From the NCBI GenBank assembly GCA_014084085.1, contig NPFB01000019.1, positions 693,655 through 757,654 of the forward strand: 64,000 bases of DNA, in the 5' to 3' direction. The stretch's first letter is position 1, and every line of letters begins with the position of its first letter. Under the pieces are notes generated by a model. That model was not told the DNA's origin. It saw nothing but the letters and a program-made list of their open reading frames with translations, and ran no database searches. The DNA is from Hondaea fermentalgiana (taxonomy: Eukaryota; Sar; Bigyra; Thraustochytrida; Thraustochytriidae). Of this stretch, positions 48,375 to 58,400 are shown one piece after another. The position numbers and the translations under genes were made by a program.

Positions 48375-51233
48375 TCAAACCTTGAGACCCAGACGTCGGT
48401 AGTAATCGCAGCGTAACTGAAAGCCCTCGACTTCGCCGCTGGGACGAAAGACGGCCCTCAGCTGCTTGGCTTTGCTCGTATCGATGGGCGCGACAATTTG
48501 TGCGGACCGTGGTACACTCGTCGAGAGGGGCCCTTGCACCGTTTGCAGCACCTTCTTAGAGATCTTTTTGAGTTGAATCTGCGACTGGGACGATATCTTG
48601 CGATTCGCTTCGGTTTCGCGCCGCTGACTGTCCTGGAGCGCACGGACAACGTTGGGTTGTTCGAATTTAGGCGTCTTGCGCTTTTTCTTCCTCTTGCTTT
48701 TCTTTGAGGCACTCGACTTTCGTGAGGAAGTTTCTTGCATATTCTCGTGCTCCTCGAGAAGAGCACGAACGATTCGCTCGCGCTGACCAATCTTCATGAT
48801 GCCCATCTCCCGAAGTGTCTCTTTGAACTCTCGTTTGTCGGCAACACACATTCGCACCAGCAGTGAAAGGTCTGTAAGTTCTTCCTCGACAAACCTGTCC
48901 ACGAAGCCATCAAGTCCAAGTGTCTGGAGCAGTTGCACGACGCCCGACCCAAGAGAGCTTGCACTCGACTGGCTTTCTTGTTCCTGGCGCTGGCGTTGAC
49001 GTCGCTTGTTGTAGCTTGCCGCCGAGGATGCGAGCGCAGGCGAGGTAAATGAAGACGACTGACTGTCGCTCTCCGGCCCAGGCGTTTCCGGAATTTCGTA
49101 TGCGCTAAGGTTGCGCATGCGGGTGGAAGGTCCAACAAGATAGGTTTCTTGCGATGAGCTCGAGTTGGCAGACGAGGGCGAGCTCATGACCTGCCACTTT
49201 GACACGAGACCTGCAGACAATGGTGTACGGGACATTGCGGCCTTTCTTTCCATGGCCCTGCCATGCCATCCACGATGACCAAGTTTGGCATTTTGCGTCC
49301 GAGCACGTTCCGTTTCAGCGCCGCTCACACCACCATTGCAAGCGTGCGAGAGAGGATCGAGACTGTCACGGACCGAAGATGATCCAGACAGATCGGCGCT
49401 AAAAGAAGCCCCGAGCTGCACTCCGCGCGCGCGCTCCTGGTTGCCACGCGCCTGTTGCCGCCATGCTGAGAGCGCGCTATCTCCCGAAGATATCGAAGAA
49501 TCGGTAATGCGGCGACTCGCCTCCGCATCTTCAGATCGCATGGCACCGTTTCCACGTTTGGACGAGGTGTCGGCAAAGCAACTCGTGTATCCAGCGCCAG
49601 CAATTTCGCTCTCGCTCGAAGGACCGAATGCAGGATCTTCGCAGGAGATCATGGACGCATCATCCTCGGGTAGCTGTGCGTCCGGCATTTCCGTGCTCGG
49701 TGTTCCAACTGCCTCGTTGGGACTTTCGTCACCTTCCCGAAACAGGTGTCCTTGTCGCGAAAAATCAGCATTCTCATTGCCAAAGGCTGGCAGCGGCACG
49801 CACGTCTTTGCAACGGGGGTCATGACTTCAGGAACATGTTCCGGCGTGGGTGGGAGGGTTGCGCAACGCGATTGCGAATGCGGGTGTGCTCGCGAGCGAA
49901 TTTGTGGTATCGGAGTGTGTTCTGGTGTGGCAAAAGTATTTCCAGACTGAGGCGTGGATGCGTCTTGATTGCGTTGAAAGTGTTGCGCCCGCAGGTACTC
50001 GGAGAGCGGGCTCGCGCGACGGAAATTACCATTTGCAGCTCGGCGCACAGACGCTCGCGCCGAGCGCGCATCTTGCCTGTGAGTCTCTGCCGACTTGCTC
50101 GGTGTCGCAGAGATAAAGTCACCACTGTCTGGAAATGGGGAGCTAAATGTCGAGGACGGTTTTTCGGGCGTATTCACTACGCCGGAGCGCCGAGTCTGCT
50201 CTGTGCTGACGCTCGTACTCGCAGCACTAAGTCCAGACCTAGCACGCAAAGGTTTACGCGCAGAAGACCCTCGGGAGGGCCGGGCACCATCGGGACTACC
50301 TTTTTGCTGTTTTTTAACGGGGCTTCGCATGACCTGATTCACGAGGTCGCCTTCAATGTCCAGATGTCTCTCCATTAGGTATTTGAGGATTGATTGTGGC
50401 GAAAGGACGCCCTGCGAGTCGAGACCCTCGCGTCGGGCGCTGGAAATGAGCTTGTTCACAGTCTGAGATGGCTGGTTGTCGTAGACGAGCTCGTCCATTT
50501 TGGAGCGCAAAGCGTTGCGAAAGAGAGCCTGAAAGGCCAGATTCTTCTGCGCAAAGGAGGCTTTATTGACGAGCCGGCCAACGAGCGAATGTCGACGCTT
50601 CCGGTTCGCGCTCGCGGTGGACCAGGCCTGAAAAACCTCGCGAAGACAACGATGACGACGATTGCGCGCAAAGTTGCGCGTGAGCAGATCCACGAGGCGC
50701 TCATTGACTTTGCGGCTTGGTGAGGCCCGCTGCATGAGCCTTGTCCAGGCAAAACGAAGCCAGTGGCGTTTGATGAGACTGTGCACGCGCACGAGAATGG
50801 CTTGACGTCTGCGGAAGTGCGAGGGCACGCGGCGCGGACCAAAGTAGTCGAGCGCCACGCTCTGGGCAAATTCGTACTGCGCGATGTCGCTCAGCTGGTC
50901 AAGGTTCTCGAAGCGCTCGTCACTACCTGCAGCGAAGCAGTCGAACATGAATCGCGAGTCAAAGTACAGCGTGATGTCTTGCTCATCCTCGATGACTTGT
51001 GCGCGCACGGGGCCGTGGACGAATTGAGGTGCAAGCTCCGTTTCGAACCAGTCGATCACGGGCATGCGAGGCGGCACTCGAACTTCAAGTCGTTGTTTGT
51101 CAGTCACACGTGCGGGTGTATCGCCGATGATGACCTCGACCTCTGCGCGGCAGCTCGTGAGCCCGGCTCCTCGCTTGCTCTTGCGCACTCTGGCCAACAC
51201 CTGCACGGGGTCCTGCTCGAGGACGCTCAGCAT
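48375..51233 (-). CDS. SAM-domain protein with Trp-rich basic helical repeats, function unknown
   Basis: A 952-residue protein. The N-terminal 130 residues form a folded region of unknown family. Basic helical segments follow at about 140-260 with repeated Trp/Phe spacing (KRHWLRFAWTRLMQRA, REVFQAWSTASANRKRR), reminiscent of Sfi1-type centrin-binding repeats but too few to be sure. The middle (about 290-740) is Ser/Thr/Pro-rich and probably disordered. A SAM domain lies at about 762-830 (LLQTLGLDGFVDRFVEEEL through IGQRERIVRALLEEH). A Lys/Arg-rich stretch (about 840-860) may be a nuclear signal. The last 90 residues end in a conserved-looking block (FRPSGEVEGFQLRCDYYRRLGLKV). The start is ATG at 51233. 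I do not recognise an orthologue. Confidence 0.75.
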   Translation of the reverse strand: MLSVLEQDPVQVLARVRKSKRGAGLTSCRAEVEVIIGDTPARVTDKQRLEVRVPPRMPVIDWFETELAPQFVHGPVRAQVIEDEQDITLYFDSRFMFDCFAAGSDERFENLDQLSDIAQYEFAQSVALDYFGPRRVPSHFRRRQAILVRVHSLIKRHWLRFAWTRLMQRASPSRKVNERLVDLLTRNFARNRRHRCLREVFQAWSTASANRKRRHSLVGRLVNKASFAQKNLAFQALFRNALRSKMDELVYDNQPSQTVNKLISSARREGLDSQGVLSPQSILKYLMERHLDIEGDLVNQVMRSPVKKQQKGSPDGARPSRGSSARKPLRARSGLSAASTSVSTEQTRRSGVVNTPEKPSSTFSSPFPDSGDFISATPSKSAETHRQDARSARASVRRAANGNFRRASPLSEYLRAQHFQRNQDASTPQSGNTFATPEHTPIPQIRSRAHPHSQSRCATLPPTPEHVPEVMTPVAKTCVPLPAFGNENADFSRQGHLFREGDESPNEAVGTPSTEMPDAQLPEDDASMISCEDPAFGPSSESEIAGAGYTSCFADTSSKRGNGAMRSEDAEASRRITDSSISSGDSALSAWRQQARGNQERARGVQLGASFSADLSGSSSVRDSLDPLSHACNGGVSGAETERARTQNAKLGHRGWHGRAMERKAAMSRTPLSAGLVSKWQVMSSPSSANSSSSQETYLVGPSTRMRNLSAYEIPETPGPESDSQSSSFTSPALASSAASYNKRRQRQRQEQESQSSASSLGSGVVQLLQTLGLDGFVDRFVEEELTDLSLLVRMCVADKREFKETLREMGIMKIGQRERIVRALLEEHENMQETSSRKSSASKKSKRKKKRKTPKFEQPNVVRALQDSQRRETEANRKISSQSQIQLKKISKKVLQTVQGPLSTSVPRSAQIVAPIDTSKAKQLRAVFRPSGEVEGFQLRCDYYRRLGLKV

Positions 51234-51521
51234 TTTCCCTTCTCGAGTGAACGTCTGGTTATCACAACGTGCTCGCGATGGGTCTCGCTCGTCCCGTCGC
51301 GTCCCGCCGTTGGAACTCGTCTACGACCTCGACTTGCGCCAAACTCTGGCTTCACCTTCGTCGTCTTCGTCTCCGTCTCCGTCTTCGCCGTGCGGCGTTG
51401 GGACCTCGTCCGAGCGGGCGCGCGCGCGCGCGGGGGCGTCTGCTCGCCGGGGCCTTGCTCCTGTTGCTGTTTTGCCTTGGCTCTGTTGGTCGGTTCGTCG
51501 CGTATCCACGTGGAGGAGAGC

Positions 51522-51549
51522 AATCAGTCAATCAATCAATCAATCAATC
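51522..51549. repeat. AATC microsatellite, first copy
   Basis: About seven tandem AATC units. The same motif recurs at about 51896-51928 and at about 6706-6728, so it is a motif shared by several non-coding regions of this window. Confidence 0.85.
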
Positions 51550-51895
51550 AGTTGGTCGCCCCTGCGTCTTTCGTCCTTTCTCCTTCCTCCTTGCTCCTCT
51601 CGCTTCCTTCCTCGCTTCCAATCTGCAGCCGGGCTTGCCTGACGGTCGCGACGGGCGCTCGACCTCGGACGATCGTCGGTATCTCTCTCGAGCGAGGCCG
51701 CCGCCGGCGGTTGCACACCACCCAGCCTGCTCCAGCAAGCCATCGGTGCTGGGCCATGTCGCTGCTGTCGCGCCTCGCATGTCAATGTCCTCACACTGAC
51801 TGACTGTGAGTGGGCTCGTGCGCGACGATTCTTTGCTTTGATTGACTCGTGTCTTTCAGCCGTCAATGTCTTTCTTTGATGAAAAAAGAGAGTGT

Positions 51896-51928
51896 CAATC
51901 AATCAATCACTCAATCAATCAATCAACC
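51896..51928. repeat. AATC microsatellite, second copy
   Basis: About eight AATC units with one imperfect unit (ACTC), some 370 bases from the first copy. It lies upstream of the SAM gene on its coding strand. Confidence 0.85.
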
Positions 51929-52279
51929 ATGCACGCAAGTCGGTTAACGGCGGTTGGAGCGCGAGTCCCAATCTAGGATACTAGGCCTATTACCTGCTAG
52001 GCAGGCAGCCGGGCAGAAAACATGAGGCTATCTTTCGTGGCCAACGCGCACGGCAGCGGCTCGCACGCTCCCTCCAGCCTTCTGCTCTCGCTCTTGCGCC
52101 GGCCACGGCTGGCTGTGCCGCTTGCACGCAGTCGTTGGAGGCCCTGGGTCCAGAACCGAAGCATGTGCGGAGCAGAGAAAATCAGAGCAGGACAAGATGG
52201 CGCGCAGACGTGTGTTCACTGCTTTTAGGCGAAAAGAAAGGTGGCGACGACTTCGTTACTTTAGGTTTACTACTCGCAG

Positions 52280-54664
52280 TCAGGATACGGTCGTAGGAGG
52301 CTGGAGCGGGCCTGTATAGCGGGCCGCGTGGAGCGGCAGGACGGAGCCTTGATTATTGAGCAAGTTACATTCGGAGCAGGGCGACTTGGACAAACAGCTG
52401 TGAATATGCGTTTGCAAACAGTGGCATGCTGTCGAGGAGGCGGGACGACTGCACGCGGGGCACTCCGTGAGAGTGCGTGCGCAGGCCACGTGAAGGGGAT
52501 ACCCATAACAACCACACGATAGCGCAGCGCCTCGCACCACAATGAGACCACGCGAATTACGACCCACTGCACGAATGGGCCCAGAACAGGCATAGCAGGT
52601 CCCCATGGTGACAGAGCGATGATGCGGGTTCGTGATCCGATCCAAAAGTGCCTCTGCAGCCTCTTCTGTGTCATCCGGAAATCGGTATCTGCGCATCCAT
52701 AGATCTTCAATAAAGACGTCGCGACGTGCAAAGTCTCCATGCTGTTGCATCCAGGTCTCGTCAGAAGGCGCGAAAAGCCACGTCTTGATTGCGTCAATGA
52801 TAGAGTCGCGCGTGACTAAATTCTGAAAAAACTCTGGTGCCATGGTCCGAAGCAATGGGTAGTGCCGAGCGGGGATCATGGGAAAGTCGTGGTGCTCGAC
52901 GTGTTGCAGCTCGCCAAAGTTTGCATACTGCCAGAGGCATGAACCCGTATAGGAAATCGTAGGCTGCGCTTGCGGGCGCCACGTTTTGTGCATGGAAAGC
53001 GCTTCTTTAAATTGAAAGAGATCCTCGTCGAGCTCGGGTTGACGCCAGGTATTTTCGTGCTGGATCAACCAAAAGCCAAAGTAAGGATGGCAGGCGCCAC
53101 CGTGAGAAAACGAACCAGAAAGCCACACATATGCAAGGGCATAAATTCCTCCGACGCGCCAGCATAGGATTTGTGCAATGAGCATTAGCCCCTCGTACTG
53201 AATCATGGGGCGATGCGCTCTGTCGAGCAGCAACTTGCGAACAAGAAACATGACATACATGAACGTGGGGACGATCACGGACCACAGGAAACGCGTCTGC
53301 CACGAAGACGACAAATCGATGCTCCAGGCCCAATATTTATCACCGGCGTCGGCAAATTCCCGCACCAGTGCCTCGTGCGCCTCGAGAGCGGCCTCGTCCT
53401 CAAAGTACTCGGACCATCGCTTCAGGACAAAGCGCGATCGCCGAGGACGCGTACGGTTGACAAGGACTTCGAACCGTGGCGGTGAGTACCATGGCTGAAA
53501 GAGGATGTCGCCATCGCGATCCATATCCGTTCCGGTAAAGGCGTGATGAACGGCATGGTAATTTTGGTAATACATGGCCCATGGGAAAACACAAAGAGAT
53601 GAAGAAAGGACCATCGCGAGGTAACGGATCCCGGGAACGCGCGTCACGTGACTAAGGTCGTGGTTGAGCGCCTGGAAACCGTAGACAGCCGCGGCACCAA
53701 AAGTGGCAGAGAGCATAAGCACAGCAAGTGCGCTTTGCAAATATGAGACAACGAAAACCATACACACGTGCGAGGCAAAAATGGCGAGCAACAAGACTGC
53801 CTCGTAAAACCCATCGCCAGGAAAGCCCGAACGCGTCTCGTAGAGTTGCTTGATTTCGGGGTATCGGTCTTGCATGAGCTTGCGGCGCGTGCGGTGCCAG
53901 TCTGCAGCGCTGAACGCCATTTGCATGTCCGGGATTGGAGGCAAGACAGCGGGCGCTAGATCATCGCCATCGAGAGAAAGTCGCCACGTTCCGCCCTGCA
54001 ACACCCTAAGACATTCGCGAATGTCCTCTTCGCCAAGTTTATCGACACCAACGAGGACCATGACATGCGCACGAAGCTGCAGACAGCGTGCCACAGCAAA
54101 AGAATCAGCATTCCGCTTGATGACACGGTTCACCGTTTGTAGGGTGCCCGAGAGATGCCCCATGGAAAGATGGGCGACCGCCTCCAAGAGGTCGACTTGG
54201 TCTTCGTACTCGGCAATCCATGCTGTTTCAGGGGAGCTGGGACTGGACGATTCCTTTGCCAAGCATTTTCGAGCATCGAAAAGGGCCCCGCGGGCCCATT
54301 TTCCGAGGCAGAGACACGTTGTGTGCATGCCTGCGTCAGCAAGTCGGGTCATTTCTCCTAAAACGCGTTGCAAGTTGCGTTTGCACCGCCTCAGCGGCAA
54401 CGTTTTTCGCGCAGCCTTTTGCCAAGCTGACACGGTCAGCGGGGCACTTGTCTGCACGTCGAGATGTGCAAAGTTGGTCCTCTTCGCCGGAGAAGGCGAC
54501 TGCGGTGACGCCGACGGCTTCTTGGTCTCCGCGACGTTCTTTTCTGTGGCTTCCGCTTCGCACCTCATCATCCGGACCGTAGAGTCGCTTGATTCCACAT
54601 CTGCCGCCGCCGTCGTCGTCGCCGCTGCCGTCGCCGCGCCCCCCCTGGCCACCACCGCGGCCAT
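52280..54664 (-). CDS. Membrane desaturase (sphingolipid/fatty-acid type) fused to a Cys-rich finger
   Basis: A 794-residue protein in three parts. Residues 1-260 are soluble, with basic helices and a helical repeat-like stretch (about 95-225). Residues 285-640 are a di-iron membrane desaturase with histidine boxes HDLSH (335-339), HAVHH (370-374) and HVEHH (588-592), the last followed by DFPMIPARHYPLLR, which resembles the Delta4-sphingolipid/DES1 family. Membrane helices flank the boxes. Residues 690-766 are Cys-rich: Cys690, 693, 717, 719, His725, Cys728, Cys735, 738, 747, 749, 757, 763 and 766, a pattern that suggests one or two bound zinc ions like a RING or treble clef. The start ATG at 54664 lies inside an open frame that otherwise runs into the assembly gap. 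The exact lipid substrate is unknown. Confidence 0.82.
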   Translation of the reverse strand: MAAVVARGGAATAAATTTAAADVESSDSTVRMMRCEAEATEKNVAETKKPSASPQSPSPAKRTNFAHLDVQTSAPLTVSAWQKAARKTLPLRRCKRNLQRVLGEMTRLADAGMHTTCLCLGKWARGALFDARKCLAKESSSPSSPETAWIAEYEDQVDLLEAVAHLSMGHLSGTLQTVNRVIKRNADSFAVARCLQLRAHVMVLVGVDKLGEEDIRECLRVLQGGTWRLSLDGDDLAPAVLPPIPDMQMAFSAADWHRTRRKLMQDRYPEIKQLYETRSGFPGDGFYEAVLLLAIFASHVCMVFVVSYLQSALAVLMLSATFGAAAVYGFQALNHDLSHVTRVPGIRYLAMVLSSSLCVFPWAMYYQNYHAVHHAFTGTDMDRDGDILFQPWYSPPRFEVLVNRTRPRRSRFVLKRWSEYFEDEAALEAHEALVREFADAGDKYWAWSIDLSSSWQTRFLWSVIVPTFMYVMFLVRKLLLDRAHRPMIQYEGLMLIAQILCWRVGGIYALAYVWLSGSFSHGGACHPYFGFWLIQHENTWRQPELDEDLFQFKEALSMHKTWRPQAQPTISYTGSCLWQYANFGELQHVEHHDFPMIPARHYPLLRTMAPEFFQNLVTRDSIIDAIKTWLFAPSDETWMQQHGDFARRDVFIEDLWMRRYRFPDDTEEAAEALLDRITNPHHRSVTMGTCYACSGPIRAVGRNSRGLIVVRGAALSCGCYGYPLHVACARTLTECPACSRPASSTACHCLQTHIHSCLSKSPCSECNLLNNQGSVLPLHAARYTGPLQPPTTVS

Positions 54665-54814
54665 GCTCGCGCCGCCGCCGTACCTGCCACGTTTAGGTCC
54701 TGCGCGCCCGCGAGCGAGTTCTCGCCCTCTCTTCCCTGCCTCGCCTGCCCGTGCGCCCGAAATCGCCGCTGTCGCTGCCTCTCCGCAGACCCGCCTTTCC
54801 CCCGCTCTCCCCCG

Positions 54815-54847
<33 letters not shown>

Positions 54848-55483
54848 CCTCGCCCTCCTCGCGCGCGGGCGCGGAGTTCGTGTTCGGGCTCTGGTCGCCT
54901 TTGGGCTCTCGCGGCGCTGCGTCGCGTTATGCAATAGCAAGACGCGGCCCGACCTGACACGCGTTGAACTGATCGGAGCCTGATCGATCGATGCAGAGGA
55001 CACGAAACCAGCAAAGCAAACCGCCGCGGCAGCAGACCCGCGCGCGCAGCCCCGGCAGCCCGAGCCCCGGCGGGAGACGGCGCCGCGCCGCGCAGCCCGA
55101 GGCCCGGCCGCGCCGCGCGGAGANNNNNNNNNNNNNNNNNNNNNNNNNNNNNNNNNNNNNNNNNNNNNNNNNNNNNNNNNNNNNNNNNNNNNNNNNNNNN
55201 NNNNNNNNNNNNNNNNNNNNNNNCCGCGCGGAGACGCGGGCGGCAGGCCGGCGGCCACGCGGAGCCGCGCCGAGCGCGCAGAGGCGAGGCGAAACGTCCG
55301 GTGACAGACGCGGCATCGGCGAAGAGGACGACGAGCTCGAGCTTGAGGGCGAGCTCGAGGACGAGGACGAGGAGGGCGAAGAACTCGCGCGGAGGAGATC
55401 GATTTTTTTTGGGGGGGGGGGAGGAAAAAGGGCCGGAAGAGGCGCGGCTTGCGGAGCGCGCGGACGTCTTCAAGGCCGCGGCG
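54665..55483. promoter_or_regulatory. Divergent upstream region of desaturase and TALPID3-like genes, with gap
   Basis: Very GC-rich. It carries GTCCTC hexamer repeats (about 54817-54850), the 100-N gap, GAGGAC repeats (about 55355-55372) and an eight-T then eleven-G double homopolymer (55403-55421). Frames remain open through it on both strands but give only low-complexity protein. Confidence 0.6.
55124..55223. other. 100-N assembly gap
   Basis: Exactly one hundred N, the conventional placeholder for a gap of unknown size. Both flanks carry the same 11 bases (CCGCGCGGAGA), ending the left side and beginning the right side. Confidence 0.99.
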
Positions 55484-58400
55484 ATGGTGGAAATACGCGT
55501 GCCGACGGGATCACCTGCGTCAAGGAGTCCTGGGACGCCGGAGAGAGCTAACGCCCAAGGCAGCGGGAATTCCTATGGGGATGCGGACCCGCGCGGGCGT
55601 GGCCAGCAAAGGCGCGTCGACGTGACGATGATGGCCTCGGATCAGTCTGACAGGGACGTGCTTGCGCGCAGCTTACTGGGCGGTTTCCATAATCGAAGTC
55701 GGCTCAGTGTCGAAGAAGTGGACCAGGGCAGGGCTCCTACTCCACACTCGGTCGTTGATGGATCTCTTGACATTCCAGGTTTTGCCATGGTCCCTCCGCG
55801 TCACGAAGACGAAAAGAAAGGAGAACCGCGGTCCCTCCCTATGAGTCTTGCAGCCGAACTCCGCGATATCGAGCGTGCAAGTAGTGCGCTCTTGCAAAAC
55901 ATGGAACGTATGGAGGCGAACACAAGTCGAAAAGCGCAAAGTCTGGCGAGCAAGGACCTTCATTTGCAAAAAAAAGCAGAAGCGCAGAAAAGGGCACGAG
56001 TCACCGAAACCGGTGCCCTCAAAGGTGTCGGGAGCCGAACCGCAGAGCGCGCTCTCGCGCGTAAGCAGTTTAATGAAAGGGCAAAGGTGAGGCATACAAC
56101 ACAAACGACGTCAAGGAATGCGTCAGAAGCGAGACGTTTGGCGCAACATCGCAAGCCTGCAAGAGAACTAGGTTTGCTTGCCAAACGAGAACGTTTGACT
56201 GCATCTCAGAAAAATCAGCCGAGCGAAAAACTTGACGGGAAAAGTGAAACATCTCTGCCTTTCAGAGAAAATCAGCCACGTGCGCTTTCTCCTCGGAAGC
56301 GAGTCGCTCGCTCGACAAAAGAGACTGGAATCTCGCCTCCTAAGACTTTGTCGCCGCGTCATGATCGAATTGAGACATCGACAAAGAAAAGGAGCGTTGA
56401 TGCTGAACTCGCCCGTGTCAAAAGCGAGCTCGAAGCACTCGAATCAGTCGCAGGTACAAGGCAAAGTCTGCGCGAGGCTCAGAGCGAGACGTTAGAGCTC
56501 CTTGATGCATTTCCTGAGCTTGTCAAAGCTATCAAGACCATGGAGCATGACACGTCTGAAGCAACGCGTTCGCTTCATGAGCGCATAGGAACTCTAGTGC
56601 AGAGCTACCGAGACATGAATGAGTTGGCTGCGCGTGCGCCTCTTGGTTTCCTCAGTGCAGACTTTGCGCAGGACAAACAACGAAGCAAGCCGCAGTGGAT
56701 GCCGTCTCGCGACAACTTCGACCATGCCCTCTTGCAGGCCGAGGCACACGATATTGCATTACGTAAGCGCCAGATCGATGCCATGCTGCAGGATGCGCAT
56801 CAGCCGGTCTTTGGACCTTTTGATGCCCAAGCCGATCTCAACCTTTCGCGCGAGGTTCGCTCTAGGATTTCGCAAATCGACGCGGAGATTGTTGCTTTTG
56901 TCGAAGACGCCTTTGCGTTCCGTGCGCGTCAGGCCAAGGACGAAGCGCGCGAGGACGCTCGTGCACGAGCTCGCCGCCGACATCCTATGGCGCGCGAAGA
57001 CAAGGAAAACACCGTTATTTCGACCTTTGAACCCATTGCACCCTGGATGGGTCCAGAAGCCTGGGCGCGCGTGCGGCATCCTGCAGATGCCAAGGAACCG
57101 CCCAAACCACCCAAGATATTGCAAACAAAGAAATCCAAGGCCCCAAGCCTGCAGTATCGACGGCCACGCCTTGGCAGTGCTGCCAGTGCGGCTACGTCAC
57201 GCCCTGACGGTAAACTAGCGGCGATTGAAGACCCCGGGCGTGAGCAGCCCGTCCAAGCCGAGGAACCCGCCCCAAAACGACAGCTCACGGCGCGTGAGCG
57301 CGTCCGGCAACGCGAGGAGGAGCAGGAGAAACGCCGTCAGCGTAGCGAATTGCGCGCGCGGAAAATTGCAAGGGAAAAGGCCAGACTTGCTGGAGACACA
57401 GCAAGAACCGCTCGTAAAGCAGCCGCAACCAATGACATGGCAGTGAGTCCATTTTACAATCGACCAGAAGGAGATCATGCTGGACAAACACGGCAGGAAG
57501 AGAACCTGTCACTGGAAGACCGTGCAGCGCTGGAGGAGGTTGGAAGTATCCTTGGCGCTCTCGATGACCGGCAGCAATTGCAAAACGCATTTGAAGCTGC
57601 AGAGCGTGCATCCCTTGCCGCACCACCACCGCCGCCGCCGCCGCCGCCCCCTCTTGAACACGTTGGCCCACCTGTAGTATCAGCCGATAATGCCTTTCGA
57701 GTCGCGGCTGACGAGGAAGCATCGCGGAGAGCGTTTACGTCGACCAAGGCAGTACCCGAAAACGAAAGCTTCGAAAAAGCAAGAAAGCCTCTACATGTAC
57801 GAACGGCAGATCTCGTCGACTGCATTACAAAGACGCTAGGTCCTCGAGAGTCGTTTGCGCGCTTCGCAAGCGTGGATGCCACTGGAAGCGTTCTCGCACA
57901 GTGCCAACTAGGTTCTGCTGCAGGTCGCGATCTTTGGACGCATTGCATTGTGACTGCAAGTGCAAGTTATTTGCAGTCAAAGTACGCATATCGCGCATGC
58001 GTGCAAGAGGTCGCTTTGGAGGCATTGCTTGACGAGGGTGTTATCGCGGACGATGTTTCGGACATGCTCACGCTCTTGGAGCAAACGTTTGACAAACGAG
58101 ATGCGGGCTCGCAATGCATTCTTCGGGCAGACTCGTGCATGACCTTGATTGCTCTTGCTCACCAGCGCGTTAGCGCAAGCGGCCTCCCCTTGTCTGCCAA
58201 GGGGGCTTTGACAGGTCTTCTCTCCACACTCAAGGTGATTGGCTCGAAGGACGGGGCTTCGACATTTGCCTCTGCGGTTCGTGCGTCTCAAGGGGTTCAG
58301 CTCGCGATGCTTGGTCAAGCCGCGCCTGTGCGCGCCCATGCCTCAATTCAAGCCGCGAGCGCGATTTTTGCTCAGGCCAAGTGTTCCTATGCATCGCCAG

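Larger units (their letters stand above)
51234..52279. other. Intergenic region with AATC repeats
   Basis: About 1 kb between the SAM gene start and the desaturase stop, both minus strand. It has two separate AATC tandem repeats (about 51522-51549 and 51896-51928) and a GCG-alternating stretch (about 51418-51432). No gene is recognised. Confidence 0.6.
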
